In this document: positions 8,642 to 17,117 of the stretch, piece after piece
Numbering within the stretch: the stretch's first letter is position 1
How the letters are laid out: every line of letters begins with the position of its first letter
Source: Streptomyces sp. NBRC 110028
Lineage (GTDB): Bacteria > Actinomycetota > Actinomycetes > Streptomycetales > Streptomycetaceae
DNA length: 64,000 nucleotides
Reading direction: 5' to 3'
NCBI RefSeq assembly: GCF_001417735.1
Contig: NZ_BBUZ01000023.1
Location: 843,570-907,569 of the forward strand
The notes under the pieces: generated by a model
Database searches by the model: none
What the model was told of the DNA's origin: nothing
What the model saw: only the letters and a program-made list of their open reading frames with translations
Program-made: the position numbers and the translations under genes

Positions 8642-9490
8642 ATGGCCGAGACGAGCAGCGCACACGCAGACATAGGCGTCATCGGAGGGTCGGGGTTCTA
8701 CGCCTTCCTCGACGACGTGACCGAGATCACCATGGAGACTCCCTATGGGGATCCGAGCGATTCGCTCTTCCTCGGCGACATCGCGGGGCGGCGGGTCGCC
8801 TTCCTGCCCCGGCACGGCCGCAAGCACCATCTGCCGCCGCACCGGATCAACTACCGCGCCAACCTGTGGGCCCTGCGCGCGGCCGGGGTGCGGCAGGTGT
8901 TCGGGCCGTGCGCCGTGGGCGGACTGCGGCCGGAGTACGGGCCGGGGACGCTGCTGGTGCCGGACCAGCTGGTGGACCGCACCAAGGCACGCACCCAGAC
9001 CTTCTTCGACGGTGAGCCGCTTCCGGACGGGCAGGTGCCGAACGTGGTGCACACGACCTTCGCCGACCCGTACTGCCCGGTGGGACGGCGGGCCGCGGTG
9101 GCGGCGGCACGCGGACGCGGCTGGGAGCCGGTGGACGGCGGGACGATGTGCGTGGTCGAGGGGCCTCGCTTCTCCACGCGGGCGGAATCGCGCTGGCACG
9201 CCGCCCAGGGCTGGTCGGTGGTCGGGATGACCGGACATCCGGAAGCGGTGCTCGCCCGCGAACTGGAGCTGTGCTACACGTCGTTGACGCTGGTCACCGA
9301 CCTGGACGCGGGGGTGGAGACGGGTGAGGGCGTCTCGCACGCCGAGGTGCTGAAGGTGTTCGGCGAGAACGTCGGGCGGCTGCGCGAGGTGCTCTTCGAC
9401 GCGGTGAGCGGCCTTCCGGACAACGCCGACCGGGACTGCCTGTGCGCGCACGGGCACGAGGGCTGGGAACTGGGGATAGAGCTGCCGTAG
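8642..9490 (+). CDS. mtnP: S-methyl-5'-thioadenosine phosphorylase
   Basis: The enzyme cleaves methylthioadenosine, a polyamine/methionine-salvage by-product, with phosphate to adenine and methylthioribose 1-phosphate. The 282-aa protein has GVIGGSGFY near the N-terminus (phosphate loop), FLPRHGRKHHLPPHRINYRA, CVVEGPRFSTRAES and GMTGHPEAVLARE, the standard PNP/MTAP family motifs in the right order and spacing. ATG at 8642 gives a complete family-length protein. Some streptomycete members accept other purine nucleosides, so strict MTA specificity is inferred. Confidence 0.93.
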   Translation: MAETSSAHADIGVIGGSGFYAFLDDVTEITMETPYGDPSDSLFLGDIAGRRVAFLPRHGRKHHLPPHRINYRANLWALRAAGVRQVFGPCAVGGLRPEYGPGTLLVPDQLVDRTKARTQTFFDGEPLPDGQVPNVVHTTFADPYCPVGRRAAVAAARGRGWEPVDGGTMCVVEGPRFSTRAESRWHAAQGWSVVGMTGHPEAVLARELELCYTSLTLVTDLDAGVETGEGVSHAEVLKVFGENVGRLREVLFDAVSGLPDNADRDCLCAHGHEGWELGIELP

Positions 9491-9639
9491 CGGGCGGGCT
9501 GGGACGGGTGCGCGCTCGTGTGGGGGACGGAGTTGTCCACAAGGCGGCGGCCGTCCACAGGCCCCGGCGGGATCAGGCGGGGCCGGGCATGGTGAGGGGC
9601 CAGAAGCTCCCGGCTCCTCACGGCAGGCGGTGTTGTGCC

Positions 9640-10308
9640 ATGTCCCACCTGTTCTCCCCGTCCCCCGCGTCCTCGTTCCCGACTCCGTCCCCCGCGTCCC
9701 CGTCCCCCGCGTCCTCGTCCCCCACATCCCCGCTCCGCGCGCCTTCTCCGCCGTCCCGCGCCACTCCCCCGGCCCGCGCGGTGCCGCCCTTCGGCCCGGT
9801 GCGGGTGGCGCGCGACGGGGGATACCGGCTGCGGCGGTCCGTGCGGCGACGGCGGCGCTCCATGGCGGCCGGGCTGGCGCTGACGGCCGCCGCGCTCGCC
9901 GCCGCGGCATCGTCCGGTCAGGGCTCCGCGCGCCCGGAGCCCTCCCCCGCCACCGCGGCCGGGAGCCGGTACGAGCCGTCGCGCCCCGCCACGGTGTCCG
10001 CGCCGGTCCGGATCGCCGACACGGCGGCGGTGCGGCTGCTGCACCCCGGCGACCGGGTGGACGTGCTGGCCGCGCCCGCGTCCGGCGCCGTCCGGCACCA
10101 CGGCTCCGGCGCCCCGGCGCGGGTGGTCGCGCGCGGGGTCCGGGTGGCCTCCGTCCCCGGCCTCCGGGGCGGTGATCCGCCGGCGGCCGAGGTGGACGAG
10201 CCGGATGCCGGGGCGCTGGTGGTGCTCACGGTGCCGCGTCCGGCCGCCGCCGCACTCGCCGGGGCCGAGGCCACCTCACGTCTGGCGGTGGCCCTGTGCC
10301 GCTCCTGA
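9640..10308 (+). CDS. SAF-domain / CpaB-RcpC-like exported protein
   Basis: The 222-aa product starts with a Ser/Pro-rich low-complexity stretch (residues ~1-45). It continues with a basic segment RRSVRRRRRSMAAG and one hydrophobic helix (ALTAAALAAAASS, residues ~75-90). The C-terminal half resembles CpaB/RcpC: APVRIADTAAVRLLHPGDRVDVLAAP, a pilus-assembly SAF fold. No pilus genes adjoin it here, so a pilus role is only a family suggestion. ATG 9640 is the most sensible start but its ribosome site is weak, and M at residue ~71 is an alternative. Confidence 0.75.
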   Translation: MSHLFSPSPASSFPTPSPASPSPASSSPTSPLRAPSPPSRATPPARAVPPFGPVRVARDGGYRLRRSVRRRRRSMAAGLALTAAALAAAASSGQGSARPEPSPATAAGSRYEPSRPATVSAPVRIADTAAVRLLHPGDRVDVLAAPASGAVRHHGSGAPARVVARGVRVASVPGLRGGDPPAAEVDEPDAGALVVLTVPRPAAAALAGAEATSRLAVALCRS

Positions 10309-10401
10309 CACGCATGCCTCACCTCATGGGCCGAATCGACGCCGGTGTAGGTTGCGGAACCGTCCGCTCCTGCACCGTGGCGGCGAGAGAAAGGCAGTGG
10401 G

Positions 10402-10887
10402 TTGAGCACAGAGAAGGTGCCCGAGGAGAAGCAGAGCGTCATGGAGGGCTTCAAAGCCTTCCTGATGCGCGGCAATGTGATCGACCTCGCGGTCGCGGTG
10501 GTCGTCGGGGCCGCCTTCACCGCCGTCGTGAACTCCATAGTGAAGGGCTTGATCAATCCCATAGTCGGCGCCTTCGGCACGAAGGACCTGGAGAAGTACC
10601 GCTCCTGCCTCGAGGCGCCCTGCGAGACGAACGCGGCGGGCGAGGTGGTGAAGGGCATCCCGATCCTCTGGGGCAGCGTGCTGTCCGCCGTGCTGACCTT
10701 CCTCATCACCGCGGCGGTGGTGTACTTCCTGATGGTGTTGCCGATGTCGCGCTATCTGGCGCGCAAGGCCGCCCGGGAGCAGCAGGCGGAGGAGGAGCAG
10801 GCCGAGACGGAGGCCGAGGAGATCATGCTGCTCCGCGAGATCCGGGACGAGCTGGTGGCCCGCCGCGAAGGCGGCCCCAGCACCTGA
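10402..10887 (+). CDS. mscL: Large-conductance mechanosensitive channel MscL
   Basis: MscL opens under membrane tension to release solutes during hypo-osmotic shock. The 161-aa protein begins at TTG 10402 and has the first transmembrane pore helix GNVIDLAVAVVVGAAFTAVV (residues ~25-45), a periplasmic loop with an unusual CLEAPCETNAAGE insertion containing two Cys, a second helix around residues 92-115 and a Gln/Glu-rich cytoplasmic helix. The two loop cysteines could form a disulfide. Spore germination in Streptomyces is osmotically demanding, but nothing here shows specific regulation. Confidence 0.94.
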   Translation: MSTEKVPEEKQSVMEGFKAFLMRGNVIDLAVAVVVGAAFTAVVNSIVKGLINPIVGAFGTKDLEKYRSCLEAPCETNAAGEVVKGIPILWGSVLSAVLTFLITAAVVYFLMVLPMSRYLARKAAREQQAEEEQAETEAEEIMLLREIRDELVARREGGPST

Positions 10888-10903
10888 TCGAGCGCCTGCT
10901 CGG

Positions 10904-11092
10904 TCAGATGTGGTGGGGCGGCTTCTCGTCGAGGAAGCGGGCCAGATCCGCGGCGCTGTCGGCGCTGTGTCCGCCGGGGGTCCGCTCGCCCCACCCGCGG
11001 TCGGTGTCGTCCGAGGACGGCTGCGCCAGAGGGTCGTCGAAGGTCAGCGCGGCGGCCGGATCGCGCGGTCCAGGGGCAGGGGCGGTGCTCAT
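10904..11092 (-). CDS. Small conserved-looking acidic protein (62 aa)
   Basis: The product has no recognised domain. It is Asp/Pro-rich with a distinctive C-terminus DLARFLDEKPPHHI and central DDTDRGWGERTPGG. It follows the AMP-binding fragment by three bases on the same strand, so the two are likely cotranscribed, and it is convergent with mscL. Codon use is typical of its neighbours and the ordered tail argues for a real gene rather than a chance frame. Confidence 0.7.
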   Translation of the reverse strand: MSTAPAPGPRDPAAALTFDDPLAQPSSDDTDRGWGERTPGGHSADSAADLARFLDEKPPHHI

Positions 11093-11095
11093 GGC

Positions 11096-11671
11096 TCAAG
11101 AGTACGGCCGCGGCAGCGGTTCGGTGTACCGGCCGAGCTCGTCGTGCCACCACAGGTCCCGGCCCGGCTTCCAGGACACCGGGCGGCCGAGGCGATGCAC
11201 GACCAGCACGTTCCGGATGCCGGGGCAGCCGGTGAGCGCCCGGTCGACGAGCTGCTTGAGCGGGTGCTGCTCGCCGCAGCGCTGTTCCCCGTCCGCGGTG
11301 ATGACGATCTTGGCGTCCATCTCCCTGATCCGGTCGCGCAGTTCGTGCGGGCGCAGTCCCACCGGCAGGCTGCCGCGTACGACGTCGAGGCGGCCGCAGG
11401 CGAGGGTGGCGATCACGGATTCGGGCACGAGCGGCAGATGGACCGCCACCCGGTCACCGGCCCGGACCCCGAGCCGGGTGAGGGCGGCGGCGGCCCTGGC
11501 GGCCTGGTCGAGCAGTTCGGCGTGGGTCAGCTCCTCGGTGCAGTCGGGCTCGCTGATCCACCGGAGGGCCACCCGGGAGGTCTGCCGCGTGGCGGCGGCC
11601 AGGGTCGGGAGCTCCTCCGTCCGGGAGGCACGAGGCACGGCGGTATTCCTTGAGGCGGGGACGAACGGCAT
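11096..11671 (-). CDS. N-terminal AMP-binding (acetyl-CoA-synthetase-like) fragment
   Basis: The 191 aa align by eye with the first third of acetyl-CoA synthetase: LTHAELLDQAARAAAALTRLG, GDRVAVHLPLVPESVIATLA, AKIVITADGEQRCGEQHPLK and GRDLWWHDEL. The adenylation P-loop and the catalytic C-terminal domain are absent, so it cannot be a complete ligase. It may be a genuine truncated paralogue kept for another role, or a decayed gene whose stop has been tidied. The downstream 62-aa gene starts three bases after its stop. Confidence 0.65.
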   Translation of the reverse strand: MPFVPASRNTAVPRASRTEELPTLAAATRQTSRVALRWISEPDCTEELTHAELLDQAARAAAALTRLGVRAGDRVAVHLPLVPESVIATLACGRLDVVRGSLPVGLRPHELRDRIREMDAKIVITADGEQRCGEQHPLKQLVDRALTGCPGIRNVLVVHRLGRPVSWKPGRDLWWHDELGRYTEPLPRPYS

Positions 11672-11831
11672 ACCGCACAGCCTGCTGGCACGTCATCAAC
11701 ATCTGATGAACGACCGCTATACGAGGCGGAGATGGCCCGGCGCACGCCGCCCGGAGGCGCTCGCGAGAGCCCTCGTTCCGGGGCCGGTCACGCCTCGGTG
11801 CCCGACCATGACACGAGCCACCGTGCTACGC

Positions 11832-12989
11832 ATGGCGTTCATGGATGCCGAGCGAACCACCCATGACTCCCCGCACCCCGGCCGGGCCGACGCACTGACG
11901 GATGTACCCGGGCTGCGCGTCGGCCATGCGCAGCGCACCGGAGGCGGATGGCTGACGGGAACGACCGTCGTGCTGGCCCCGGAGGGCGGCGCGGTCGCCG
12001 CCGTCGATGTGCGCGGCGGGGGCCCGGGGACCCGGGAGACCGACGCCCTCGATCCGCGCAATCTCGTCCAGCGCGTGGACGCCGTCGTGCTGACCGGCGG
12101 CAGCGCCTTCGGCCTGGACAGCGCCTCCGGGGTGGCCGGCTGGCTGGAGGAACACGGCCGCGGCTTCCGGGTGGGCCCCGACCCGGCGCAGGTCGTCCCG
12201 GTCGTCCCGGCGGCCGCCCTCTTCGACCTCGGCCGGGGCGGCCACTGGCGGGCCCGGCCGGGTGCCGACCTGGGCCGGGAGGCCGCCGAGGCGGCGGCCC
12301 GCTCGGAGCCGGGCGCGCCGGTGGCGCAGGGCAACACGGGTGCGGGTGCGGGCGCGGTGGCCGGTGGACTCAAGGGCGGCATGGGATCGGCGTCGCTGGT
12401 GCTGCCGTCCGGTGTCACGGTGGCCGCGCTGGTGGCGGTCAACGCGGTCGGATCGGTGGTCGACCCGCGGACCGGAGCGCTGTACGGGCAGGGGTATGGG
12501 CCGTCCGGTGACGCCGGGGCCCACCTCCCCGGTGGCGAGGAGCGCGCGGAGGCGGCGCGCCGCCTGGCCGCCGCGCGGGCCGAGTCGGAGCGGCGTCAGG
12601 CCGCGTCGGTGCGGCCTCCGCTGAACACGACTCTGGCCGTGGTCGCCACCGACGCCGCGCTCACCCGGGCCCAGGCGCACAAGCTCGCGGGCACGGCGCA
12701 CGACGGTCTGGCCCGGGCGATCCGGCCGGTGCATCTGATGTCCGACGGTGACACCGTCTTCGCCCTGGCCACCGGTGATCGCCCGCTGGTGCCGGAGGAG
12801 AGCGGGGACGGTACGGAGGATCCGGCGTTCGGGGTGCACCGGGAGGCCGGGGCGCTGAACGAGGTGCTGGCGGCGGGGGCGGACGCGCTCACCCGGGCCG
12901 TGGTCAAGGCGGTGCTGGCGGCGGAGGGCGTGGACGGCCCGGGCGGGGTCTTCCCCGCGTACCGGGATCTGTTCGGCGGACCGTTCTGA
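11832..12989 (+). CDS. P1 family (S58/DmpA-NylC type) self-cleaving peptidase
   Basis: This is an Ntn-fold amino/amidohydrolase that matures by autocleavage. The 385-aa protein contains VLTGGSAFGLDSASGVAGWL, the turn NTGAGAGAVAGGLKGGMGSA and the predicted cleavage site LNTTLAVVATDAAL. That places Asn265/Thr266 as the scissile pair with Thr266 as nucleophile, the arrangement reported for nylon-oligomer hydrolase NylC; DmpA and BapA use Ser. Start is ATG 11832 or ATG 11841, neither with a clear Shine-Dalgarno. Natural substrates in this branch are unknown. Confidence 0.88.
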   Translation: MAFMDAERTTHDSPHPGRADALTDVPGLRVGHAQRTGGGWLTGTTVVLAPEGGAVAAVDVRGGGPGTRETDALDPRNLVQRVDAVVLTGGSAFGLDSASGVAGWLEEHGRGFRVGPDPAQVVPVVPAAALFDLGRGGHWRARPGADLGREAAEAAARSEPGAPVAQGNTGAGAGAVAGGLKGGMGSASLVLPSGVTVAALVAVNAVGSVVDPRTGALYGQGYGPSGDAGAHLPGGEERAEAARRLAAARAESERRQAASVRPPLNTTLAVVATDAALTRAQAHKLAGTAHDGLARAIRPVHLMSDGDTVFALATGDRPLVPEESGDGTEDPAFGVHREAGALNEVLAAGADALTRAVVKAVLAAEGVDGPGGVFPAYRDLFGGPF

Positions 12990-13060
12990 GCGGACGGCTG
13001 TCGGGTGGGTGAGAGGGTCCCGAGTCGGGCCGAGAAGGGCTGGGAGGAAGGGGGATCACC

Positions 13061-13981
13061 ATGGATGCGGATCTGCTGGTTGTCGGCGGCGGTCCGGCGG
13101 GCTGTGCGGCCGTCGTGATGGCGGCGAGCCTCGGGATGCGGTCCGTCCTCGTCGAGTCGGGCGACGTGCTGTGCGGTGCGCTGCGGCGTATCCCGGTGGT
13201 GAGCAACGTCCTGGGCTTCACCACCGGCCCGGGGATGGCGACGGCGATCGAGGCCGACGTGGAGCGGTGTGACCTCTGCCGGGTCGCACTCGGGCGGCGG
13301 GCCACGCGGATCGGCGCGTTCGAGGACCGGGTGGAGGTGACGGTCGAAGGCCCGGGGGCGGCCGGGGCGCGGCTGACCGCGCCGTATGCCGTCGTCGCCA
13401 CCGGGGTGGGGCCGCTGGCGCCCGCCGCCGGCGGATGGCTCGCGGGAGCGGAGGGCCGGGAGCTGCCCCAGCTGTGGGAGGCGGAGGCCGCGGAGATCAC
13501 CGGCCGCACGGTTCTGGTCCTCGGCGCGGACCGCCCACTGGGCACCCTCACCCGCGCCCATCCGGGCCTGCGAACCCGGTTCCTGGTCGCCCATCCGCCC
13601 GAGGACACCTACAAGACCGAGGAGCTCGGGCAGGACGCCCGGGTGGAGCTGGTGGCCGTGCGGCGGCTGGAGCTGGGGCCGCCGTCCGCGCCGCAGCGGG
13701 CCGAGGCGCTGACTGTCGGGGGCGGGCGGCGTGCCCTCACGGCCGACCTGGTGTTCCTCAATCTGGGCAGCGCCCCGGCGCCGCCCGCCGGGTCCCTCGT
13801 CACCGGCGGGTCCGGTTACTGTCCGCCCGGGCGTCAGCCCCCGCGCATCCGTACGGCCGGTGATCTGCGCTCCGCCCGCTTCCAGCGGATCACGATCGCG
13901 ATGGGATCAGGCGGCGAGGCCGCGCTCAGCGCCTACTACGCTGCGCGGGGCCTCGCCACGGATGGGATGGGGGATGGCTGA
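13061..13981 (+). CDS. FAD-dependent oxidoreductase, thioredoxin-reductase-like
   Basis: The 306-aa product opens with the FAD-binding dinucleotide fold DLLVVGGGPAGCAAVVMAAS and has a second Rossmann-like segment TGRTVLVLGADRPLGTL. It ends with a flavoprotein-type RTAGDLRSARFQRITIAMGS loop. The CxxC pair of real thioredoxin reductases is missing, so it is unlikely to reduce thioredoxin; a ferredoxin/NADP-reductase or unknown redox role is possible. GGGAGGAAGGGG precedes ATG 13061. Its stop nearly touches the convergent fruA stop. Confidence 0.85.
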   Translation: MDADLLVVGGGPAGCAAVVMAASLGMRSVLVESGDVLCGALRRIPVVSNVLGFTTGPGMATAIEADVERCDLCRVALGRRATRIGAFEDRVEVTVEGPGAAGARLTAPYAVVATGVGPLAPAAGGWLAGAEGRELPQLWEAEAAEITGRTVLVLGADRPLGTLTRAHPGLRTRFLVAHPPEDTYKTEELGQDARVELVAVRRLELGPPSAPQRAEALTVGGGRRALTADLVFLNLGSAPAPPAGSLVTGGSGYCPPGRQPPRIRTAGDLRSARFQRITIAMGSGGEAALSAYYAARGLATDGMGDG

Positions 13982-13988
13982 GATGGGG

Positions 13989-16088
13989 TCAGACCGCGAC
14001 CGCCACCTTCTCCTCGTCCCCGGCGGCGCCCTTCGCGGAGGCGTCACCACCGGCCGTGGCCGTGGCACCGGCCTCCGACTTCTTCCGCAGCCCCTTGAGG
14101 AAGACCACCAGCCCGGCCGTCACCGCCGTGCCCGCCACGATGGCCAGCAGATAGAGGAACGGCTGGCCGATCAGCGGGACCACGAAGATGCCGCCGTGCG
14201 GGGCGCGCAGCGTGCAGCCGAAGGCCATCGACAGCGCACCGGTGATCGCGCCGCCCACCATCGAGGAGGGGATCACCCGCAGCGGGTCGGCCGCCGCGAA
14301 CGGAATGGCGCCCTCGCTGATGAAGGAGGCGCCCAGCACCCAGGCGGCCTTGCCGTTGTCCCGCTCGGTCTTGGTGAACAGCTTTCCGCGCACGGTGGTG
14401 GCCAGCGCCATCGCCAGCGGCGGGACCATACCGGCCGCCATCACCGCGGCCATGATCTTGAGGCTGCCGTCGCTCGGGTTGGACACCGCGATGCCGCCGG
14501 TGGCGAAGGCGTACGCGACCTTGTTGACCGGGCCGCCGAGGTCGAAGCACATCATCAGGCCGAGGATCACGCCGAGGCCGATGGCGTTGGCGCCGGAGAG
14601 CCCGTTGAGCCAGTCGGTCATCGCCCCCTGGGCGGAGGCGATGGGCTTGCCGATCACCACGAACATCAGGAAGCCGACGATCGCCGAGGAGATCAGCGGG
14701 ATCACCACGACCGGCATGATGCCGCGCAGCGCCGCCGGGACCTTGAACCGCTGGATGCCCATGACGACCGCGCCCGCGATCAGACCCGCGGCCAGACCGC
14801 CCAGGAAGCCCGCCTTGATCGTGGTGGCGATGAAGCCGCCGACGAAACCGGGCACGAGCCCGGGCCGGTCGGCCATGCCGTAGGCAATGTATCCGGCCAG
14901 GACCGGCACCAGGAAGGTGAAGGCCGCACCGCCGATCTGGAAGAGCAGCGCCGCCCAGCTGGCGGTCTCGGTCCACACGAAGTGGTCCGCGACCGACTTG
15001 GCGTTGGCGATCTCGTAGCCGCCGATCGCGAAGGCGAGCGCGATGAGCAGACCGCCCGCGGCGACGAACGGGACCATGTAGCTGACGCCCGTCATCAGCC
15101 ACTTGCGCAGCCGGGTACCGAAGTGGTCGCCGCCCGCGTCCATCGGGGCGGAGCCGTCCGAGGTGTCATCGGCCGCGTCCGCCGGTGCGCTCGTCTCGCC
15201 GCGCGCCGCCTTGTCGCGCGCCTCGGCCACCAGCTCGGCCGGGCGGTTGATGCCCGCCTTGACCCCGACGTCCACCGTCGGCTTCCCGGCGAACCGCTCC
15301 TTGTCCCGGACCTCCACATCGTGCGCGAAGATCACCGCGTCGGCGGCGGCGATGGTGGCGGCGGGCAGCTTCTCGAACCCGGCCGAGCCCTGGGTCTCCA
15401 CGACCAGCTCGACACCGGCCTCACGGGCGGCGTTCTCCAGCGACTCGGCGGCCATGTAGGTGTGCGCGATGCCGGTGGGGCACGAGGTGACGGCGACGAT
15501 CCGGAAGGGCGCCGCCGCGGCCGCCGGTGCGGGCGCGGCCCCGACGGCCTCGGAGGCCCCGGTCGGCTCCGCCGGGCCGTTCGCCGCGTCCTTCGGCTCC
15601 TCGGCCGAGGGCTCATTCGCGGCGCTGTCCGGGGCCGCGGAGGGTTCCTCGTCACCGCGGATCAGGGCGGCCGCCCGGGCCGGGTCGTCGGCGGCCCGCA
15701 GGGCGCCGGTGAACTCGGCGTTCATCAAAGAACGGGCGAGGCTGGACAGGATCGTCAGGTGATCGCTGTCGGCACCCGCGGGGGCCGCGATCAGGAAGAT
15801 CAGGTCGGCCGGTCCGTCCGGCGCGCCGAAGTCGATCCGGGGCGCGCTGCGCCCGAAGGCCAGCGTCGGCTCGGTGACATGCTCGCTGCGGCAGTGGGGT
15901 ATGCCGATGCCGCCGTCCAGGCCGGTCGGCATCTGCTCCTCACGGGCCGCCACGTCGGCGAGGAAGCCGTCGAGGTCGGTGACCCGGCCCGTCGCGACCA
16001 TGCGCTCGGCGAGCGACCGGGCGGCGGCTTCCTTGGTGTCGGCGGACAGGTCAAGGTCGACCAGATCCGCGGTGATCAGCTCACTCAT
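13989..16088 (-). CDS. fruA: Fructose PTS transporter EIIABC
   Basis: This membrane permease phosphorylates fructose to fructose 1-phosphate during uptake. The 699-aa protein has fused domains. IIA occupies residues ~1-145 with the phospho-acceptor His65 in GIGIPHCRSEH. An Ala/Pro/Glu linker follows to ~195. IIB is ~196-300 with phospho-Cys203 in VTSCPTGIAHTYMAAESLE. The IIC membrane domain runs from ~345 with about eight to ten helices. It is the last gene of fruR-fruK-fruA; the 84-nt gap to fruK leaves room for a ribosome site. Confidence 0.96.
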   Translation of the reverse strand: MSELITADLVDLDLSADTKEAAARSLAERMVATGRVTDLDGFLADVAAREEQMPTGLDGGIGIPHCRSEHVTEPTLAFGRSAPRIDFGAPDGPADLIFLIAAPAGADSDHLTILSSLARSLMNAEFTGALRAADDPARAAALIRGDEEPSAAPDSAANEPSAEEPKDAANGPAEPTGASEAVGAAPAPAAAAAPFRIVAVTSCPTGIAHTYMAAESLENAAREAGVELVVETQGSAGFEKLPAATIAAADAVIFAHDVEVRDKERFAGKPTVDVGVKAGINRPAELVAEARDKAARGETSAPADAADDTSDGSAPMDAGGDHFGTRLRKWLMTGVSYMVPFVAAGGLLIALAFAIGGYEIANAKSVADHFVWTETASWAALLFQIGGAAFTFLVPVLAGYIAYGMADRPGLVPGFVGGFIATTIKAGFLGGLAAGLIAGAVVMGIQRFKVPAALRGIMPVVVIPLISSAIVGFLMFVVIGKPIASAQGAMTDWLNGLSGANAIGLGVILGLMMCFDLGGPVNKVAYAFATGGIAVSNPSDGSLKIMAAVMAAGMVPPLAMALATTVRGKLFTKTERDNGKAAWVLGASFISEGAIPFAAADPLRVIPSSMVGGAITGALSMAFGCTLRAPHGGIFVVPLIGQPFLYLLAIVAGTAVTAGLVVFLKGLRKKSEAGATATAGGDASAKGAAGDEEKVAVAV

Positions 16089-16172
16089 CTCGCGGCTCCC
16101 TTGGGTGCGATACCGCCCTGGGGCAGGCGGGCGGAGGGGGTAGGGACTGGGGGTGGGAGTGGGTCGGGCCGG

Positions 16173-17117
16173 TCACGCGGGCTCCTTGAGCACGCGATCC
16201 AGCGGGACGTCCGACGTCGTGGTGACGGCGGACGGGTCCAGGTCGGCCGGGGTCGGCATCGCACTGCCCGGCAGTTGTACGGCGGCCGCGCCATGGGCCA
16301 CGGCCGAGGCGAGCGCGGCGGCTCCGGTGCCGCCCGCGGCGAGGAATCCGGCGAGCGAGGCATCGCCCGCACCGACATTACTGCGCACGGTCGCGACCTT
16401 GGCCGTACCGAAGTAGGCACCGGTTCCGTCGACCAGCAGCTGGCCATCGGCGCCGAGGCTGGCCAGGACGGCGCGGGCACCCAGCTCGCGCAGTTCCTCG
16501 GCGGCCTTGACCGCCTCGCCCACGGTGGCGATCGGGCGGCCGACGGCCTGGGCGAGTTCCTCGGCGTTGGGCTTCACCACATCGGGGCGCTCGCGCAGGG
16601 CCGCGGTCAGGGAGGGTCCTGAGGTGTCCAGGGCGATCCTGGCGCCCGCCCGGTGGGCCCGGGCGACCAGCTCGGCGTACCACTCGGGGGCGAGGCCGCG
16701 CGGAAGGCTGCCGCAGCAGGCGATCCAGTCGGCGTCGGCGACCCGGGTCCGCACCGCCTCCAGCAGGGCCTCGGCCTCGGTGTCGCTCAGCTCGGGCCCG
16801 CTCGCGTTGAGCTTGGTGAGGGTGCCGTCCGGCTCGGCGACGGAGATGTTGACCCGGGTCGAGCCGCGCACCGGCACGCCCGCCGCCTCGATGCCCAGTT
16901 CCTCGAGCAGCCGCGCCAGCAGCGCGCCCTCGGGTCCGCCGAGCGGCAGCACCGCCACGGTGCGGTGTCCGGCGGCGGCCACGGCGCGCGAGACGTTGAC
17001 GCCCTTGCCGCCGGGGTCGACCCGGTCGGTGGTGGCCCGCAGCACGGCGCCGCGCTCCAGCGCCGGGATCTCGTACGTACGGTCCAGGCTGGGATTGGGG
17101 GTGACGGTGAGGATCAT
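16173..17117 (-). CDS. fruK: 1-phosphofructokinase
   Basis: The enzyme phosphorylates fructose 1-phosphate, made by the adjacent EIIABC, to fructose 1,6-bisphosphate. The 314-aa PfkB-family protein begins MILTVTPNPSLDRTYEI, has VDPGGKGVNVSRAVAAAG for substrate binding and VGAGDASLAGFLA with catalytic Asp252. Its ATG overlaps the fruR stop in an ATGA arrangement, indicating translational coupling. Length and motifs are normal. Confidence 0.96.
   Translation of the reverse strand: MILTVTPNPSLDRTYEIPALERGAVLRATTDRVDPGGKGVNVSRAVAAAGHRTVAVLPLGGPEGALLARLLEELGIEAAGVPVRGSTRVNISVAEPDGTLTKLNASGPELSDTEAEALLEAVRTRVADADWIACCGSLPRGLAPEWYAELVARAHRAGARIALDTSGPSLTAALRERPDVVKPNAEELAQAVGRPIATVGEAVKAAEELRELGARAVLASLGADGQLLVDGTGAYFGTAKVATVRSNVGAGDASLAGFLAAGGTGAAALASAVAHGAAAVQLPGSAMPTPADLDPSAVTTTSDVPLDRVLKEPA

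Noticed and set aside
8334..8663. Acidic Asp/Glu-repeat frame on the minus strand
   Set aside because: It is the complement of the Ser-rich tail of the FmdB protein (TCG/TCC runs read as Asp/Glu).
9533..9541. TTGTCCACA, a Streptomyces DnaA-box sequence
   Set aside because: A single box with only one degenerate neighbour, not in a dnaA-dnaN setting, so no origin is claimed.
13731..16622. 963-aa plus-strand open frame across fruA and fruK
   Set aside because: High-GC shadow of the fructose operon; low-complexity Arg/Gly/His composition and no domain.
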